From DAOTTI01 sp034437795 (lineage in GTDB: Bacteria; Chloroflexota; UBA11872; UBA12225): a stretch of 35,426 bases of DNA. Location: NCBI GenBank assembly GCA_034437795.1, contig DAOTTI010000182.1, positions 1 through 35,426 of the forward strand, read 5' to 3'. Below the pieces are notes generated by a model. That model did no database searches and was not told the origin of the DNA. It worked only from the letters and a program-made list of their open reading frames with translations. A program made the position numbers and the translations under genes. This document shows positions 1-8,008 of this stretch, one piece after another. The first letter of the stretch is position 1; every line of letters starts with the position of its first letter.

Positions 1-31
1 CTCTCTCCCAAAGGGAGAGGGAACTCTTCCG
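1..31. repeat. Hairpin copy at the left edge, likely 3' end of the solute-binding gene
   Basis: CTCTCCC and GGGAGAG flank AAA (positions 3-19), the same palindrome found in many other intergenic gaps of this window. It lies about 90 bases beyond the stop codon of the minus-strand gene ending at 111, so it could end that transcript. The window edge may cut the copy. No T-run follows it, so termination is inferred. Confidence 0.6.
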
Positions 32-110
32 GAAAGGTAACAAAGGTAACAGCGAGCCGTGCGTAGCGGATGGGTGCGAGTGATGGCCCTGCCTCAGCCC
101 TGGCCGGCGC

Positions 111-1490
111 CTATCTCGGCCGTGGCCGGTCCAGTAGCTGCTGGTACTCGCCCTTGACGGCGGCGATCAGCTGCTGGGGGCTCTGCTGTCCGGTCCACAA
201 GGGCTCCATCACCCGCTGGGTGAGCGTATCGATCTCCACCATCTGGAAGTTCCACGGCATCGCCATCGGCCCCGGGCCTTCCTCCACCACCTTCTTGAAG
301 ACCAGGTACATCGGACGCGACGTGAAGTGCGGGTCGTTCCAGGCGTCGATGCGCGAGCCGGGGGAGTTGGTGTCCTCACCCCGCGCCATGGCCGATGCCT
401 TGTTGGCGTACCACTTCTGGAGCAGCCAGGCCTCGTCCGGGTGTCTGGTCCTGGCGTTGGTCGACCACATGTTGACGTGGGCGTGTGTCCCCCGCTTGCC
501 GCTCGGCCCCTTGGGCACCAGCGTCGCATCGAGCTTGAAGCGGTCGCCGATGGCGCGGCGCATGCTGTGCGACGGCGCGGCGTTGAGGTGAAACTCTCCG
601 TAGAGCATGGCCACATTCCCGTCGGTGAAGGTCGCCTTCTCCACGCCTTTGATCGGCGCGACGCGGTGCTTGTGGATGAGGTCGTAGTGCCATTGCCAGG
701 CCTGCATCGCCCTGGGGCTATCCAGCACCGCCTTCTTGCCAAACGTGGGCGGGTCAAGGAACTCGGCGCCCCAGGTGCGTAGCCAGGCCGCCAGGCGGGC
801 ATAGATCGGGTCGGCCAAGACGACGCCCCACTGCCCGGGGGCGGTCAGCCGCCGCGCGGCGGCCACGAAGTCGTCCACCGTCCAGTCCAGCGACGGCGCC
901 TTGATCCCCGCCTGCTCGAACAGGCTGACGTTGAAGTAGAGGGCGCAACCGCCCGGATGGATGCCTTCGGGCATGCCGTAGATCTTGCCGTCCAGCTTGG
1001 CCTGCTCCACCGCGTGGGGGTAAAACTGGCGCAGGTCGTACTTGTCCGCCTTGATCACGGGATCGAGCTGCATGGCGTGGCCAGTGCCGGCCAGCTCGAA
1101 GAAGGAGCCCTGGCCGGTACTGGCCCAGTACATATCGCCCAGGTCGCCGGCCGCCGCCAGCACCAGCAGCTTCTCGTAGCCGGAGTTGGCCACCAGGTCG
1201 ATCGTGATCCAGGGATGGGCCTCGGTGAAGGCCCTGGCGCGATCGACAATCCACTGCTCAGTGCGGTAGTTCAGGCGCAGCGTCACTGGCTGCTGGCTCT
1301 TGGCCGGCGCTTCAGGGCCGCGCTGCGCCGTCCCCCCACAGGCGATGGCCGCCAATCCGCCCACGACCACGGCCGCCGCCGTGACCTGCCGGCGCGTCAC
1401 GCCTCCTGTCCGGTGAAGCACGGCCTGGCGTTGACCGGCGGCCGCCCCCTCAGTGACCTGCTGCTCCGTCATCACTCCTGTCTCGGCCAT
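111..1490 (-). CDS. ABC transporter solute-binding lipoprotein (sugar type)
   Basis: Predicted 459-residue extracytoplasmic binding protein of the family 1 (MalE-like) type, which captures a sugar or similar solute for an ABC importer. The N-terminus has a twin-arginine pair at residues 33-34 (TRRQV), a hydrophobic stretch, and a cysteine at 51 (LAAIAC) fitting a lipoprotein signal, so it is probably Tat-exported and lipid-anchored. The mature part has the usual layout, with a substrate-pocket segment KIYGMPEGIHPGG and a C-terminal helical lobe. The start at 1490 is chosen because AGGAG lies just upstream; the frame stays open far beyond it, but that extension runs antisense to the reductase gene. 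A promoter-like TTGACC/TACGCT pair precedes it. No permease or ATPase gene is adjacent. The substrate is unknown. Confidence 0.88.
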   Translation of the reverse strand: MAETGVMTEQQVTEGAAAGQRQAVLHRTGGVTRRQVTAAAVVVGGLAAIACGGTAQRGPEAPAKSQQPVTLRLNYRTEQWIVDRARAFTEAHPWITIDLVANSGYEKLLVLAAAGDLGDMYWASTGQGSFFELAGTGHAMQLDPVIKADKYDLRQFYPHAVEQAKLDGKIYGMPEGIHPGGCALYFNVSLFEQAGIKAPSLDWTVDDFVAAARRLTAPGQWGVVLADPIYARLAAWLRTWGAEFLDPPTFGKKAVLDSPRAMQAWQWHYDLIHKHRVAPIKGVEKATFTDGNVAMLYGEFHLNAAPSHSMRRAIGDRFKLDATLVPKGPSGKRGTHAHVNMWSTNARTRHPDEAWLLQKWYANKASAMARGEDTNSPGSRIDAWNDPHFTSRPMYLVFKKVVEEGPGPMAMPWNFQMVEIDTLTQRVMEPLWTGQQSPQQLIAAVKGEYQQLLDRPRPR

Positions 1491-1521
1491 CGCTTCTCCT
1501 CCTCGTAGCCCCCTCCTGCTC

Positions 1522-1550
1522 AGCGTAGTCCGCCGCACGGTCCAGGTCAA
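1522..1550 (-). promoter_or_regulatory. Promoter of the first solute-binding protein gene
   Basis: On the minus strand TTGACC (1550-1545) and TACGCT (1527-1522) are separated by 17 bases, a good sigma-70-like arrangement. Transcription would start near 1515, giving a leader of about 25 bases that holds the GAGGAGGAG ribosome-binding region. The second solute-binding gene has a similar TTGACC promoter. Confidence 0.6.
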
Positions 1551-1633
1551 GGGGTTTGCCCACCGCGTCCGGATGGTGATGGTGGGGCTGTGAGGCCAGG
1601 CGCTGCGCTGGCCCGTCTCTGCGCCACACGGGC

Positions 1634-1646
1634 TATCCTCGTGGCT
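1634..1646 (+). promoter_or_regulatory. -10-like hexamer for a leaderless aldo/keto reductase transcript
   Basis: TATCCT (1634-1639) stands seven bases before the ATG at 1647, and no Shine-Dalgarno sequence is visible. This spacing fits transcription starting at the start codon. No clear -35 is seen. Confidence 0.35.
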
Positions 1647-2618
1647 ATGAGCCAGCAGGTGGCGCAACAGACGGAGCCGACCCTCTCGCTGGGGCGAACC
1701 AGCCTCCAGGTGAGCCCGCTCGGCGTGGGAACGTGGGCCTGGGGCGATCGACTGTACTGGGGGTACGGGCGTGGCTACACCGAGGCCGACCTGGAGGCGG
1801 CCTTCCAGGCCAGCCTGGCGGCGGGGATCACGCTCTTCGACACGGCTGAGGTCTATGGCCGCGGCGAGTCGGAACGCCTGCTGGGTCGCTTCGCCGCCGG
1901 GGTGCCTGGCGGCACGCCAGCGCCGGTCATCGCCACCAAGTTCTTCCCCTATCCATGGCGCCTGCGCCGCGCCAGCTTGCTCAGCGCGCTCCGCGGCAGC
2001 CTCGCTCGCCTGGGCCGCGAGCGCGTCGACCTGTACCAGATCCACTGGCCATACCCGCCGGTGCCGATCGAGACGTGGATGGATGCGCTGGCCGACGCCA
2101 TCGAGCGCGGGCTGGCGCTGGCGGCCGGGGTCTCCAACTACGACGTGGACCAGATGCGCCGCGCGCATGAGCGCCTGGCGGGGCGCGCCATCACCCTGGC
2201 GTCCAACCAGGTACGTTTCAGCCTGCTGCATCGCAAACCGGAGCGGGACGGTCTGCTGGCCGCCTGCCGCGAGCTCGGGGTCACGCTGATCGCCTATAGC
2301 CCGCTGGAGATGGGGCTGCTGACGGGCAAGTATGGTCCGGATCACCCCCCGCCGGGGCTGCGTGGCCGGCGCTACGGGCGGAAGACGCTGGCGCGGCTGG
2401 AGCCGCTGCTGGCGCAGCTCAGGGCCATCGGGGAGGCGCATGGCGGGAAGACCGTGGCTCAGGTGGCGCTCAACTGGCTGATCTGCAAGGGGGCGCTGCC
2501 GATCCCCGGCGCCAAGAACGCGCGGCAGGCGCAGGAGAACGCCGGCGCGCTCGGCTGGCGCCTCACCGAGCAGGAGGTCGAGGTGCTCGATCGCGCCAGC
2601 GATGGACTGGCACCTTGA
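1647..2618 (+). CDS. Aldo/keto reductase
   Basis: NAD(P)H-dependent oxidoreductase of the aldo/keto reductase superfamily, 323 residues from the ATG at 1647, acting in the cytoplasm on an unknown carbonyl substrate. The catalytic tetrad is visible: Asp65 and Tyr70 in FDTAEVYG, Lys98 in IATKFFP, and His133 in QIHWPYP. The cofactor-binding C-terminal region includes LPIPGAKNARQAQENAGAL. Its pattern is that of the sugar-oxidoreductase-like branch (GVGTWAWG near the N-terminus). An in-frame ATG at 1590 adds 19 residues that resemble no family member, so the later start is preferred. It is transcribed away from the solute-binding gene; a shared role in sugar use is plausible but unproven. Confidence 0.9.
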   Translation: MSQQVAQQTEPTLSLGRTSLQVSPLGVGTWAWGDRLYWGYGRGYTEADLEAAFQASLAAGITLFDTAEVYGRGESERLLGRFAAGVPGGTPAPVIATKFFPYPWRLRRASLLSALRGSLARLGRERVDLYQIHWPYPPVPIETWMDALADAIERGLALAAGVSNYDVDQMRRAHERLAGRAITLASNQVRFSLLHRKPERDGLLAACRELGVTLIAYSPLEMGLLTGKYGPDHPPPGLRGRRYGRKTLARLEPLLAQLRAIGEAHGGKTVAQVALNWLICKGALPIPGAKNARQAQENAGALGWRLTEQEVEVLDRASDGLAP

Positions 2619-2654
2619 GCGACGGCTTGTAGCTTGTGCCAGGCGGCGCGAACC

Positions 2655-2773
2655 TGGCGGCGGAGCCCTCACCCTGCCCCTTACCCTACAGGAGAAAGGG
2701 CAGTGGCAAAGAAGGAGCCTCACCCTTCTCCCAGGGGGAGGGGGAGGTGATCGCCGGCGATGAGGGATCGGGG
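2655..2773. repeat. Degenerate hairpin cassette between convergent genes
   Basis: The 155-base gap between two convergent genes carries two degraded copies of the CCCTCACCC/CTCTCCC repeat (about 2665-2702 and 2718-2748) followed by GATGAGGGATCGG and GGCTAGCG at 2772-2779. The last block supplies the stop codon of the aminotransferase gene. The layout matches cassettes at 4.4, 13.5 and 31.2 kb. Confidence 0.5.
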
Positions 2774-4117
2774 CTAGCGGTGGCTGAAGAAGTGCCAGCC
2801 GCCCAGGTGGGGCGGGTTGCCGGGGTCGTCCGGCAAGAGCTCCTCGTAGTGCTCCGCCACCTTGCGGAAGGCGTGGGCGTACTGCTCGATCAGGTGCGGC
2901 CGGTACCGCTTGAACCAGGGGATGCTGAACGTCCGCGCGCCGATCCCTTCGCTGATGGGCAGGCTCCCTTGCCCCTGGCGCACGTCCCGCGCGGCGTTGG
3001 CGATGCGCGTCGGCCGGCCATGCCCGTAGACGTCGGCGGTGTTGAACAGCGGATGCAGGTGGAGCGCGGCGTTCACGCCCGGGCTGCACGGCGCGCCCTC
3101 AGCGCGTACCGCCTGCGCGAAGCGGGTCACCGAAAGCCCGCCTAGCTCCTCCGGCCGGTAGAGGCCGCGGGCGGCGTACCAGCCGCCCATGGTGCTGCCG
3201 GAGCCCCTGGGCGGACGGTGGGCGCGAATGCCGGGAGTGGGCGGGGACTCCAGCAGGTCCCAGAAGTAGTTCATCGCCTGCTGGATCTCCGCGATGCGCT
3301 GGTCGTAGTACTTGAGCTGCACGCGCCCCACCGCCGCGCTCATCTGGTGCATGCGGTACTTGTAGCCACCCAGGGGCAGGCCGACGAGCTCCTTGAGGTA
3401 GTCCGTCTCCAGAGGGGCGTTCGGGCCAAAGCGCTCGTAATGGCCGAAGGCCAGCGCGCGCTCATAGATCTCGCGGTCGTCGGTAGTCAGCATGCCGGCC
3501 TCGCCGGTGGCCAGCGATTTGCCGGTCATCAGCGACGCGGCCGCCACGTCGCCCAGCGTGCCCACTTTCCTCCCTTTGTAGCGCGCACCCTGGGCGTGCG
3601 AGACGTCCTCGATCACCTTGAGGCGGTGGCGGCGGGCGATGTCCAGAATGGGGTCCATGTCTGCGGGGTGCCCCAGGTAATGCACCACCATGATGGCCTT
3701 CGTGCGGTCCGTGATCCGGTGCTCGATGTCGTTCGGATCGAGGCAGAGCGTCTGGGGATCGATCTCCGCGAAGACGACGGTGGCGCCAAGGCTATAGGCC
3801 GGGAGCGCGGAGGCCCAGTAGGTGATACTGGGGCAGATGATCTCGTCGCCGACCCCCACCTTGCAGCCGAACATGGCGGCGTGCAGGGCGGCCGTGCCGG
3901 TGTTGTGGCCCAGGGCGTACCTCGACCCCTGCCAGGCCGCATACTCCTGCTCGAACTGCCGCGTGACGTCGGTCCCAGACATGGCGCGGCGACGGAGCAC
4001 GTCCAGCACCGCCGCCTCGTCCTCCTCGGTGATGATCGGCCAGGTGAAGAGATCACCCGGGTCGTCCTGCACGGCCTTTGGCCCGTCGAAGATGGCCAGC
4101 TTCGTTCTGGTCAGCAC
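2774..4117 (-). CDS. DegT/DnrJ/EryC1/StrS family PLP-dependent aminotransferase
   Basis: 447-residue cytoplasmic aminotransferase of the family that aminates keto-sugars for surface glycans, cofactors or antibiotics. The PLP lysine is Lys200 in MTGKSLATGEAGM, and the pyridine-binding Asp171 lies in VIEDVSHAQGA. The phosphate-binding NTGTAALHAAM loop is at about 72-82. Translation starts at a GTG (4117) preceded by GAGGAGG at good spacing. It is slightly longer than typical members (370-430 residues). No dTDP- or UDP-sugar genes lie beside it, and the nearest sugar nucleotidyltransferase is 4 kb away, so its substrate cannot be assigned. The stop codon lies inside the GGCTAGCG boundary of an intergenic repeat. 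Confidence 0.9.
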   Translation of the reverse strand: MLTRTKLAIFDGPKAVQDDPGDLFTWPIITEEDEAAVLDVLRRRAMSGTDVTRQFEQEYAAWQGSRYALGHNTGTAALHAAMFGCKVGVGDEIICPSITYWASALPAYSLGATVVFAEIDPQTLCLDPNDIEHRITDRTKAIMVVHYLGHPADMDPILDIARRHRLKVIEDVSHAQGARYKGRKVGTLGDVAAASLMTGKSLATGEAGMLTTDDREIYERALAFGHYERFGPNAPLETDYLKELVGLPLGGYKYRMHQMSAAVGRVQLKYYDQRIAEIQQAMNYFWDLLESPPTPGIRAHRPPRGSGSTMGGWYAARGLYRPEELGGLSVTRFAQAVRAEGAPCSPGVNAALHLHPLFNTADVYGHGRPTRIANAARDVRQGQGSLPISEGIGARTFSIPWFKRYRPHLIEQYAHAFRKVAEHYEELLPDDPGNPPHLGGWHFFSHR

Positions 4118-4508
4118 GGCGTTTCCCCTCCTCGTTCTCGCTCATTCTCGCGTCACCGGCGCATCTGCGCCTCGTCTGCCCGCCGGCCACGCGTCCGGGC
4201 GCGTCGGGGGCGCAGACGGCGGGGGCGTTCCTCCGGCGCGGAAGGACGTGCGCCCAGGCGCATCGGGGCGAACTATCGACCGAACCTAATGAAGCATCTA
4301 GTGAAGCGCACCAATGATACGAAGGATCAGGGCCAGCGTGAGGCGCCGTGGGCGCATCCAGTCTTCCCAGCTCGCGGCGCCCTCACCCTCTCCCATTGCC
4401 ATAGGGAGAGGGGACGGTCTCCAAGGAGCCCTCCCCGCCGCCCGCTTTGCGGGCCCCGCTCTCCCATACAGGGAGAGGGCACTGCTCGCCGGCCATGAAG
4501 GATCCAGG
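4118..4508. repeat. Gap with two hairpin copies and a CAGGCTAGCG boundary
   Basis: About 200 bases next to the aminotransferase start (4118-4320) hold its ribosome-binding site and a relatively AT-rich stretch (about 4268-4322) that may include its promoter, though no convincing -10/-35 pair stands out. The rest is repeat: CCCTCTCCC (4386-4394) pairs with GGGAGAGGG (4404-4412), and CTCTCCC (4459-4465) pairs with GGGAGAG (4471-4477). It ends in ATCCAGGCTAGCG, which contains the stop codon of the phospholipase gene. Confidence 0.65.
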
Positions 4509-5606
4509 CTAGCGCGCGCGCTGCGGCGGGTTCCTGGCCTGCGCGATGATGCGCTCCACCTCGGCGGTGAATGCCTGCGCGAAGGCGGGATCATGCACCA
4601 CCAGCAGGTTCTCGTCATTGTCCTGGGCGGCGTTGTCGGAGAAGTTGAAGGAGCCGAAGATCGTGATCCGGTCGTCGATGACGAAGACCTTATGGTGCAT
4701 CGCGTACGGATTGCCGTCCTGGTAGACCTCCAGGCCGGCCGCCTTCATCTTGCCGTATTCGGAGAAGCGGGTCTCCGAGCCGGTGGTCTCGAAGACCCCG
4801 CGCACCTTCACTCCGGCTCTGGCGCGCTCGATCACGGCGTTGCCAATGGCCTCGTGCGTGAAGGAGAAGGCCAGGAAGTCGATCTTCTTCTGGGCACCCC
4901 GCACCAGCTCCACCAGCCGCACGGACGGATCGTCCTCGGACGCAAAGTAGGTCTCGACCACGGCAGTACCGATGGTGATCCGTGGATGGGGCACGCCCCT
5001 GGGCTTGGTCGGGCCAAAGGCCCGCTGGGTGAACATCTTCTCGAATTCGGCGCTGAAGTTGGCCGCTAGCTCCTGGGAGCGGAGCAGCACCGCATGGTTA
5101 TTCAGGCGATAGGTGTCGCCGTCGGTGAAGTTCCAGGAGCCGGTGAGCACGACCTCACCATCGAAGACCACGAACTTGTGGTGCATGATGGGCCGGCGCT
5201 GGTCATCGACGATGGGAATGCCCGCGCTCTTCACCTTCTCCAGGGCACGCTGGGTGGCCGCGTCGCGGCTGGTCAGCGTATCGGTGTCGGTGACCAGGCG
5301 CACAGTGACGCCACGCGCCTTGGCCCGCGCCATGGCGCTGGCGACGTTCTCCAGGTCGAACTCGTAGACGCAGACGTCCAGCGTGCGCCTGGTGGCGTCG
5401 ATGAGGGCGACGAGCTTCTCATCGATACCCCCGCGATGGTTCTCCGGCCGGTCGGGGTAGCGGGGCTGAGTGAAGTAGATCTCGTACCAGCCGCCGGCGG
5501 CCGGCGCGGCGGCGGGGGCACGCTGGGGCTGGAAGCGTGGCCAGAGCGCGGCCGCCGCCAGCCCTGCCAGGATCATGACCAGGATGAGCGCGACCCGCGA
5601 ATTCAT
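4509..5606 (-). CDS. Phospholipase D-like protein with two HKD motifs
   Basis: 365-residue member of the phospholipase D superfamily (phosphodiesterase or transphosphatidylase; some members are nucleases). Both catalytic motifs are complete: His142-x-Lys144-x4-Asp149 (HHKFVVFD), followed by GSWNFTDG, and His305-x-Lys307-x4-Asp312 (HHKVFVID), followed by GSFNFSDN. A single hydrophobic segment at residues 5-22 suggests a signal peptide or membrane anchor, so it probably acts outside the cytoplasm. The gene overlaps the upstream gene by ATGA (5603-5606), so translation is probably coupled. Its architecture resembles bacterial secreted PLD/endonuclease-like proteins; whether it cuts lipid or nucleic acid cannot be told from sequence. 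Confidence 0.88.
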   Translation of the reverse strand: MNSRVALILVMILAGLAAAALWPRFQPQRAPAAAPAAGGWYEIYFTQPRYPDRPENHRGGIDEKLVALIDATRRTLDVCVYEFDLENVASAMARAKARGVTVRLVTDTDTLTSRDAATQRALEKVKSAGIPIVDDQRRPIMHHKFVVFDGEVVLTGSWNFTDGDTYRLNNHAVLLRSQELAANFSAEFEKMFTQRAFGPTKPRGVPHPRITIGTAVVETYFASEDDPSVRLVELVRGAQKKIDFLAFSFTHEAIGNAVIERARAGVKVRGVFETTGSETRFSEYGKMKAAGLEVYQDGNPYAMHHKVFVIDDRITIFGSFNFSDNAAQDNDENLLVVHDPAFAQAFTAEVERIIAQARNPPQRAR

Positions 5607-6076
5607 GGCTGCGCACCCGGCTCACCGGGCGGCGCTCGGCCGGCCGCGGCCAGGGCCTGCTGGACTGCCGCCCGCCCCGCCCCGGGCGAGGCAAAGAGAG
5701 GCGGGCCGAGCAGCGCCTCCAGGTCACGCCAGACGTCAGCCGCCGGCCGCCCGCGCCACAGGGCGGCCAGTGTCCGGAGCAGCGCGCGCGCCTGATCGGC
5801 GGCCGCATAGGCCTGCTCAGTCAGATCGCCGCCTGCCACGTCAGCCTCGCCGGCAGCGCCGGCCGCCCGCGCCAGGGAGGCATCGACGTGCGCCAGCGCC
5901 CATTCCAGCAACGGCGTGGCGGTGGCGTCGTCCAGATCGCTGCGCCAGGACTCATCGTCCATGACCAGCTCGGCCGCCTTGCGCTGATAGCGGGCCACGT
6001 CCGCGCCGCCCGCATGGTCGGGCGCCACGGGCATCTCACGCTCCGGCAGCGGTGCCGCGCCGTTGCCATCGTTCAT
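5603..6076 (-). CDS. Hypothetical helical protein upstream of the phospholipase D-like gene
   Basis: 157 residues from the ATG at 6076. It is rich in Ala and acidic residues, mostly predicted helix, with no signal peptide, membrane segment or recognised motif. The frame is open 50 codons further upstream, but that part is the intergenic hairpin repeat, so the ATG at 6076 is preferred. GGGGGAG lies upstream at a longer than ideal distance. Its stop overlaps the start of the phospholipase gene (ATGA), which suggests that the two products are made together, perhaps as partners. I do not recognise a family. Confidence 0.65.
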   Translation of the reverse strand: MNDGNGAAPLPEREMPVAPDHAGGADVARYQRKAAELVMDDESWRSDLDDATATPLLEWALAHVDASLARAAGAAGEADVAGGDLTEQAYAAADQARALLRTLAALWRGRPAADVWRDLEALLGPPLFASPGAGRAAVQQALAAAGRAPPGEPGAQP

Positions 6077-6127
6077 CGGCCAGCGGTTGCTCCCCCGCAA
6101 CCGAAAGGTACCGCATGCGTGGGTGAG

Positions 6128-6192
6128 GAGGCAGCCCTCACCCCCACTGGCCCCTCTCCCGCACGCGGGAGAGGGGGAACGACGGCCAGGGC
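6128..6192. repeat. Strong hairpin copy with GAACGACGGCCAGGG tail
   Basis: CCCCTCTCCCGC (6151-6162) and GCGGGAGAGGGG (6165-6176) form a perfect 12-bp stem around AC, followed by GAACGACGGCCAGGGCTTGG. Almost the same stem and tail occur at 28.5 kb on the other strand, and a diverged form occurs at 7.8 kb. Confidence 0.75.
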
Positions 6193-6309
6193 TTGGCGCC
6201 AGCCGGAACGGCGGCGCGCGCCCCATGGCGAACAGCAGGGCAGGTCCCGTGGGGGATCAGGGGCGGCCGCGGCGCTGCCGGTCGCGTACAGTTGTAAGTT
6301 GTAATCGCT

Positions 6310-7593
6310 ATGGGTGGAACCATGGGGAACGCCGATCCCGCACGGGGCGGACCACACTCGCCACACTTGCCCGAGGCGCCCGATGTGCCAGACCCGCGTG
6401 ATCCGCTTCACCCGCCTGGCTCGCCTGATCTCCCTGGTCCGCCCGATCTGCCAGCCCTGCCTGATCTGCCCGGCGTGCGCGTGCCGCACCACGTCCTGCG
6501 GGATGCACGCCGGGCGACGGCGCTGGAGTGCGAGCCGTCCGCACTGGCCACCACCCTGGAGCAGGTCTGGCGCCTGCCTAAGGTCGAGCTCCACCTGCAT
6601 CTGGAGGGGACGCTCCGCCCCGAGACGGTGTGCGAGCTGGCGGCGCGCTACGAGCCGGGTTCTCCCCTGTGCAGGCCCGACTGGTGGTCAAGCTACTGGA
6701 CGTTTCGCGACCTCAGTGGCTTTGTGCTCGAGTTTGGGCGCGTGCTGCGCACCTGTATCCGCAGCGCGGACGACTACTATCGCGTGGCCGCCGAGTGCTT
6801 TCAGGATCTGGCGGCGCAGCACGTCGTCTACGCTGAGGTGAGCGTCGGCCCGCGCACTCCCGGGCGGCCTTACTACGTCTCGCTCCAGGACACGGTGGCG
6901 GCCATTGATCAGGCGCGGCGCGAGGCGGAGGCCCGCACCTCACTGCGCGCCGGCATCATCATCGGCATCGCCCGCGACCGCGTGGCCGAGCACGAGCTGG
7001 GCGCCGCCGAGTTGGCGGGGCAGTTCGTGCGCGAGGCCATCCACATGCGTGACCGTGGCGCGGCCATCGCCGGCATCGACCTCCACGGCGACGAGCAGGC
7101 GGTGCCTCAGGTTGAGCCGTTCGTGCCCGCCTTTCGCGCCGCGGCCGAGGCGGGGCTGGGCCTGCGGGCCCACGCCGGCGAGGCGGCCGGCCCGCGGTCG
7201 GTGTGGGATGCGCTTCGCCACCTGGCAGTGCGCCGCATCGCGCACGGCGTGCGGTCGGGCGAAGACCCGGCGCTGGTGGCCTACCTGGCTCGAGCCGGCG
7301 TGGCGCTCGACATGTGCCCGACGAGCAACGTGCTTACTGGCGCAGCCCGATCGCTGGCGGCGCATCCGATCCGCGCGCTGCACGACGCCGGCATCCCCGT
7401 GACGGTGAGCTCAGACGATCCGCTCGTCTTTCACACCACGATCACCGCCGAGCTAGCCATCCTGCGCCACTTCCTCCGATTCTCCCTGGACGACCTCGGC
7501 CGCCTGACCGCTCAAGCCGCGGCCTGCGCCTTTCTGCCCGAGGCGCAACGGGCCGCCTTGACCCGCACCGTCCGCAGCGCCTGGTCGGTCTAG
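6310..7593 (+). CDS. Adenosine deaminase family protein
   Basis: Metal-dependent amidohydrolase of the adenosine/AMP deaminase family, which hydrolytically deaminates adenosine or a related purine nucleoside. Motifs are complete: KVELHLHLEG with zinc ligands His95 and His97, HAGE with His288 and Glu291, RIAHGV with His312, and SSDDP with Asp369. The catalytic part (residue 85 onward, about 340 residues) matches the family length. From the ATG at 6310 the protein has an unusual 85-residue N-terminal extension encoded by a degenerate 9-bp repeat array giving Pro-Asp-x tripeptides. An internal GTG start (6475) is possible, and no Shine-Dalgarno sequence decides. Aminofutalosine deaminase, a menaquinone-pathway relative, is an alternative function. 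Confidence 0.85.
   Translation: MGGTMGNADPARGGPHSPHLPEAPDVPDPRDPLHPPGSPDLPGPPDLPALPDLPGVRVPHHVLRDARRATALECEPSALATTLEQVWRLPKVELHLHLEGTLRPETVCELAARYEPGSPLCRPDWWSSYWTFRDLSGFVLEFGRVLRTCIRSADDYYRVAAECFQDLAAQHVVYAEVSVGPRTPGRPYYVSLQDTVAAIDQARREAEARTSLRAGIIIGIARDRVAEHELGAAELAGQFVREAIHMRDRGAAIAGIDLHGDEQAVPQVEPFVPAFRAAAEAGLGLRAHAGEAAGPRSVWDALRHLAVRRIAHGVRSGEDPALVAYLARAGVALDMCPTSNVLTGAARSLAAHPIRALHDAGIPVTVSSDDPLVFHTTITAELAILRHFLRFSLDDLGRLTAQAAACAFLPEAQRAALTRTVRSAWSV
6350..6475 (+). repeat. Degenerate 9-bp tandem repeat array, about 14 units
   Basis: Fourteen consecutive nonamers can be laid out from 6350 to 6475, for example CGCGTGATC, CGCTTCACC, CGCCTGGCT, CGCCTGATC, TCCCTGGTC, CGCCCGATC, TGCCAGCCC and TGCCTGATC. 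The consensus is near CGCCTGATC. The array covers the 5' end of the adenosine deaminase reading frame and encodes a Pro/Asp/Leu-rich tripeptide repeat if translated. Confidence 0.6.
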
Positions 7594-8008
7594 GGCCAGG
7601 CGCTGCCCGTGGCCGCCACCACCGCGTGCCCTGCCGGAGCGCTAGCGCCTGCCGACCGAGTGATGGCCATGGGTTGACCTCACTCCCTTCGGCCGGGGCT
7701 GCGCCGCACCCCTGCCCCACTTCGCCCAGCCGTGCGGCTTGGCCCCGCCACCCCCTCCCCGACACGGAGAGGGGGAGCGACGGCCACGATCGCGCGGCTG
7801 CGCCCTGCCGCCCCCTCCCCGACACGGAGAGGGGAGCGAGGGCCAGGGCCTCGCGCCATCCGGATCTCTTGCGTGCCCCCACCTGCCCCCACCCAGTGGA
7901 CACCATTTCAGCTCAGGCCGGGCAGGCAGCGTGACCCACCACCCGCCCCCACCAGTGGACACCATTGGACCAGTCTTGCGACAATCGGTGCATTCAGTCT
8001 CCAGCGTT
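7594..8008. repeat. 415-base gap made mostly of repeats
   Basis: No gene is seen. From 7678 the gap carries a GC-rich block containing CTTCGGCCGGGGC that recurs at 28.53-28.56 kb on the opposite strand. Then come two tandem 60-bp units (7730-7789 and 7790-7849), each with CCCCTCCCCGACACGGAGAG. Last is a direct repeat ending in AGTGGACACCATT (7879-7907 and about 7938-7966). The final copy includes a TTGGAC that could act as a weak -35 for the gene at 8009. Confidence 0.6.

Noticed and set aside
1491..3089. A 533-codon open extension upstream of the first solute-binding protein start
   Set aside because: It runs antisense to the aldo/keto reductase, has Arg/Gln/Pro-rich composition without domains, and the lipoprotein signal with its ribosome-binding site starts at 1490.
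3218..4498. A 426-codon plus-strand frame
   Set aside because: It lies opposite the DegT aminotransferase, reads Val/Gly/Arg-rich without motifs, and runs into the hairpin repeats.
7730..7849. Possible CRISPR or tandem regulatory RNA from the 60-bp repeat
   Set aside because: Only two units exist, with no spacer variation, and each holds the same hairpin as other intergenic sites, so a local duplication of the repeat explains them.
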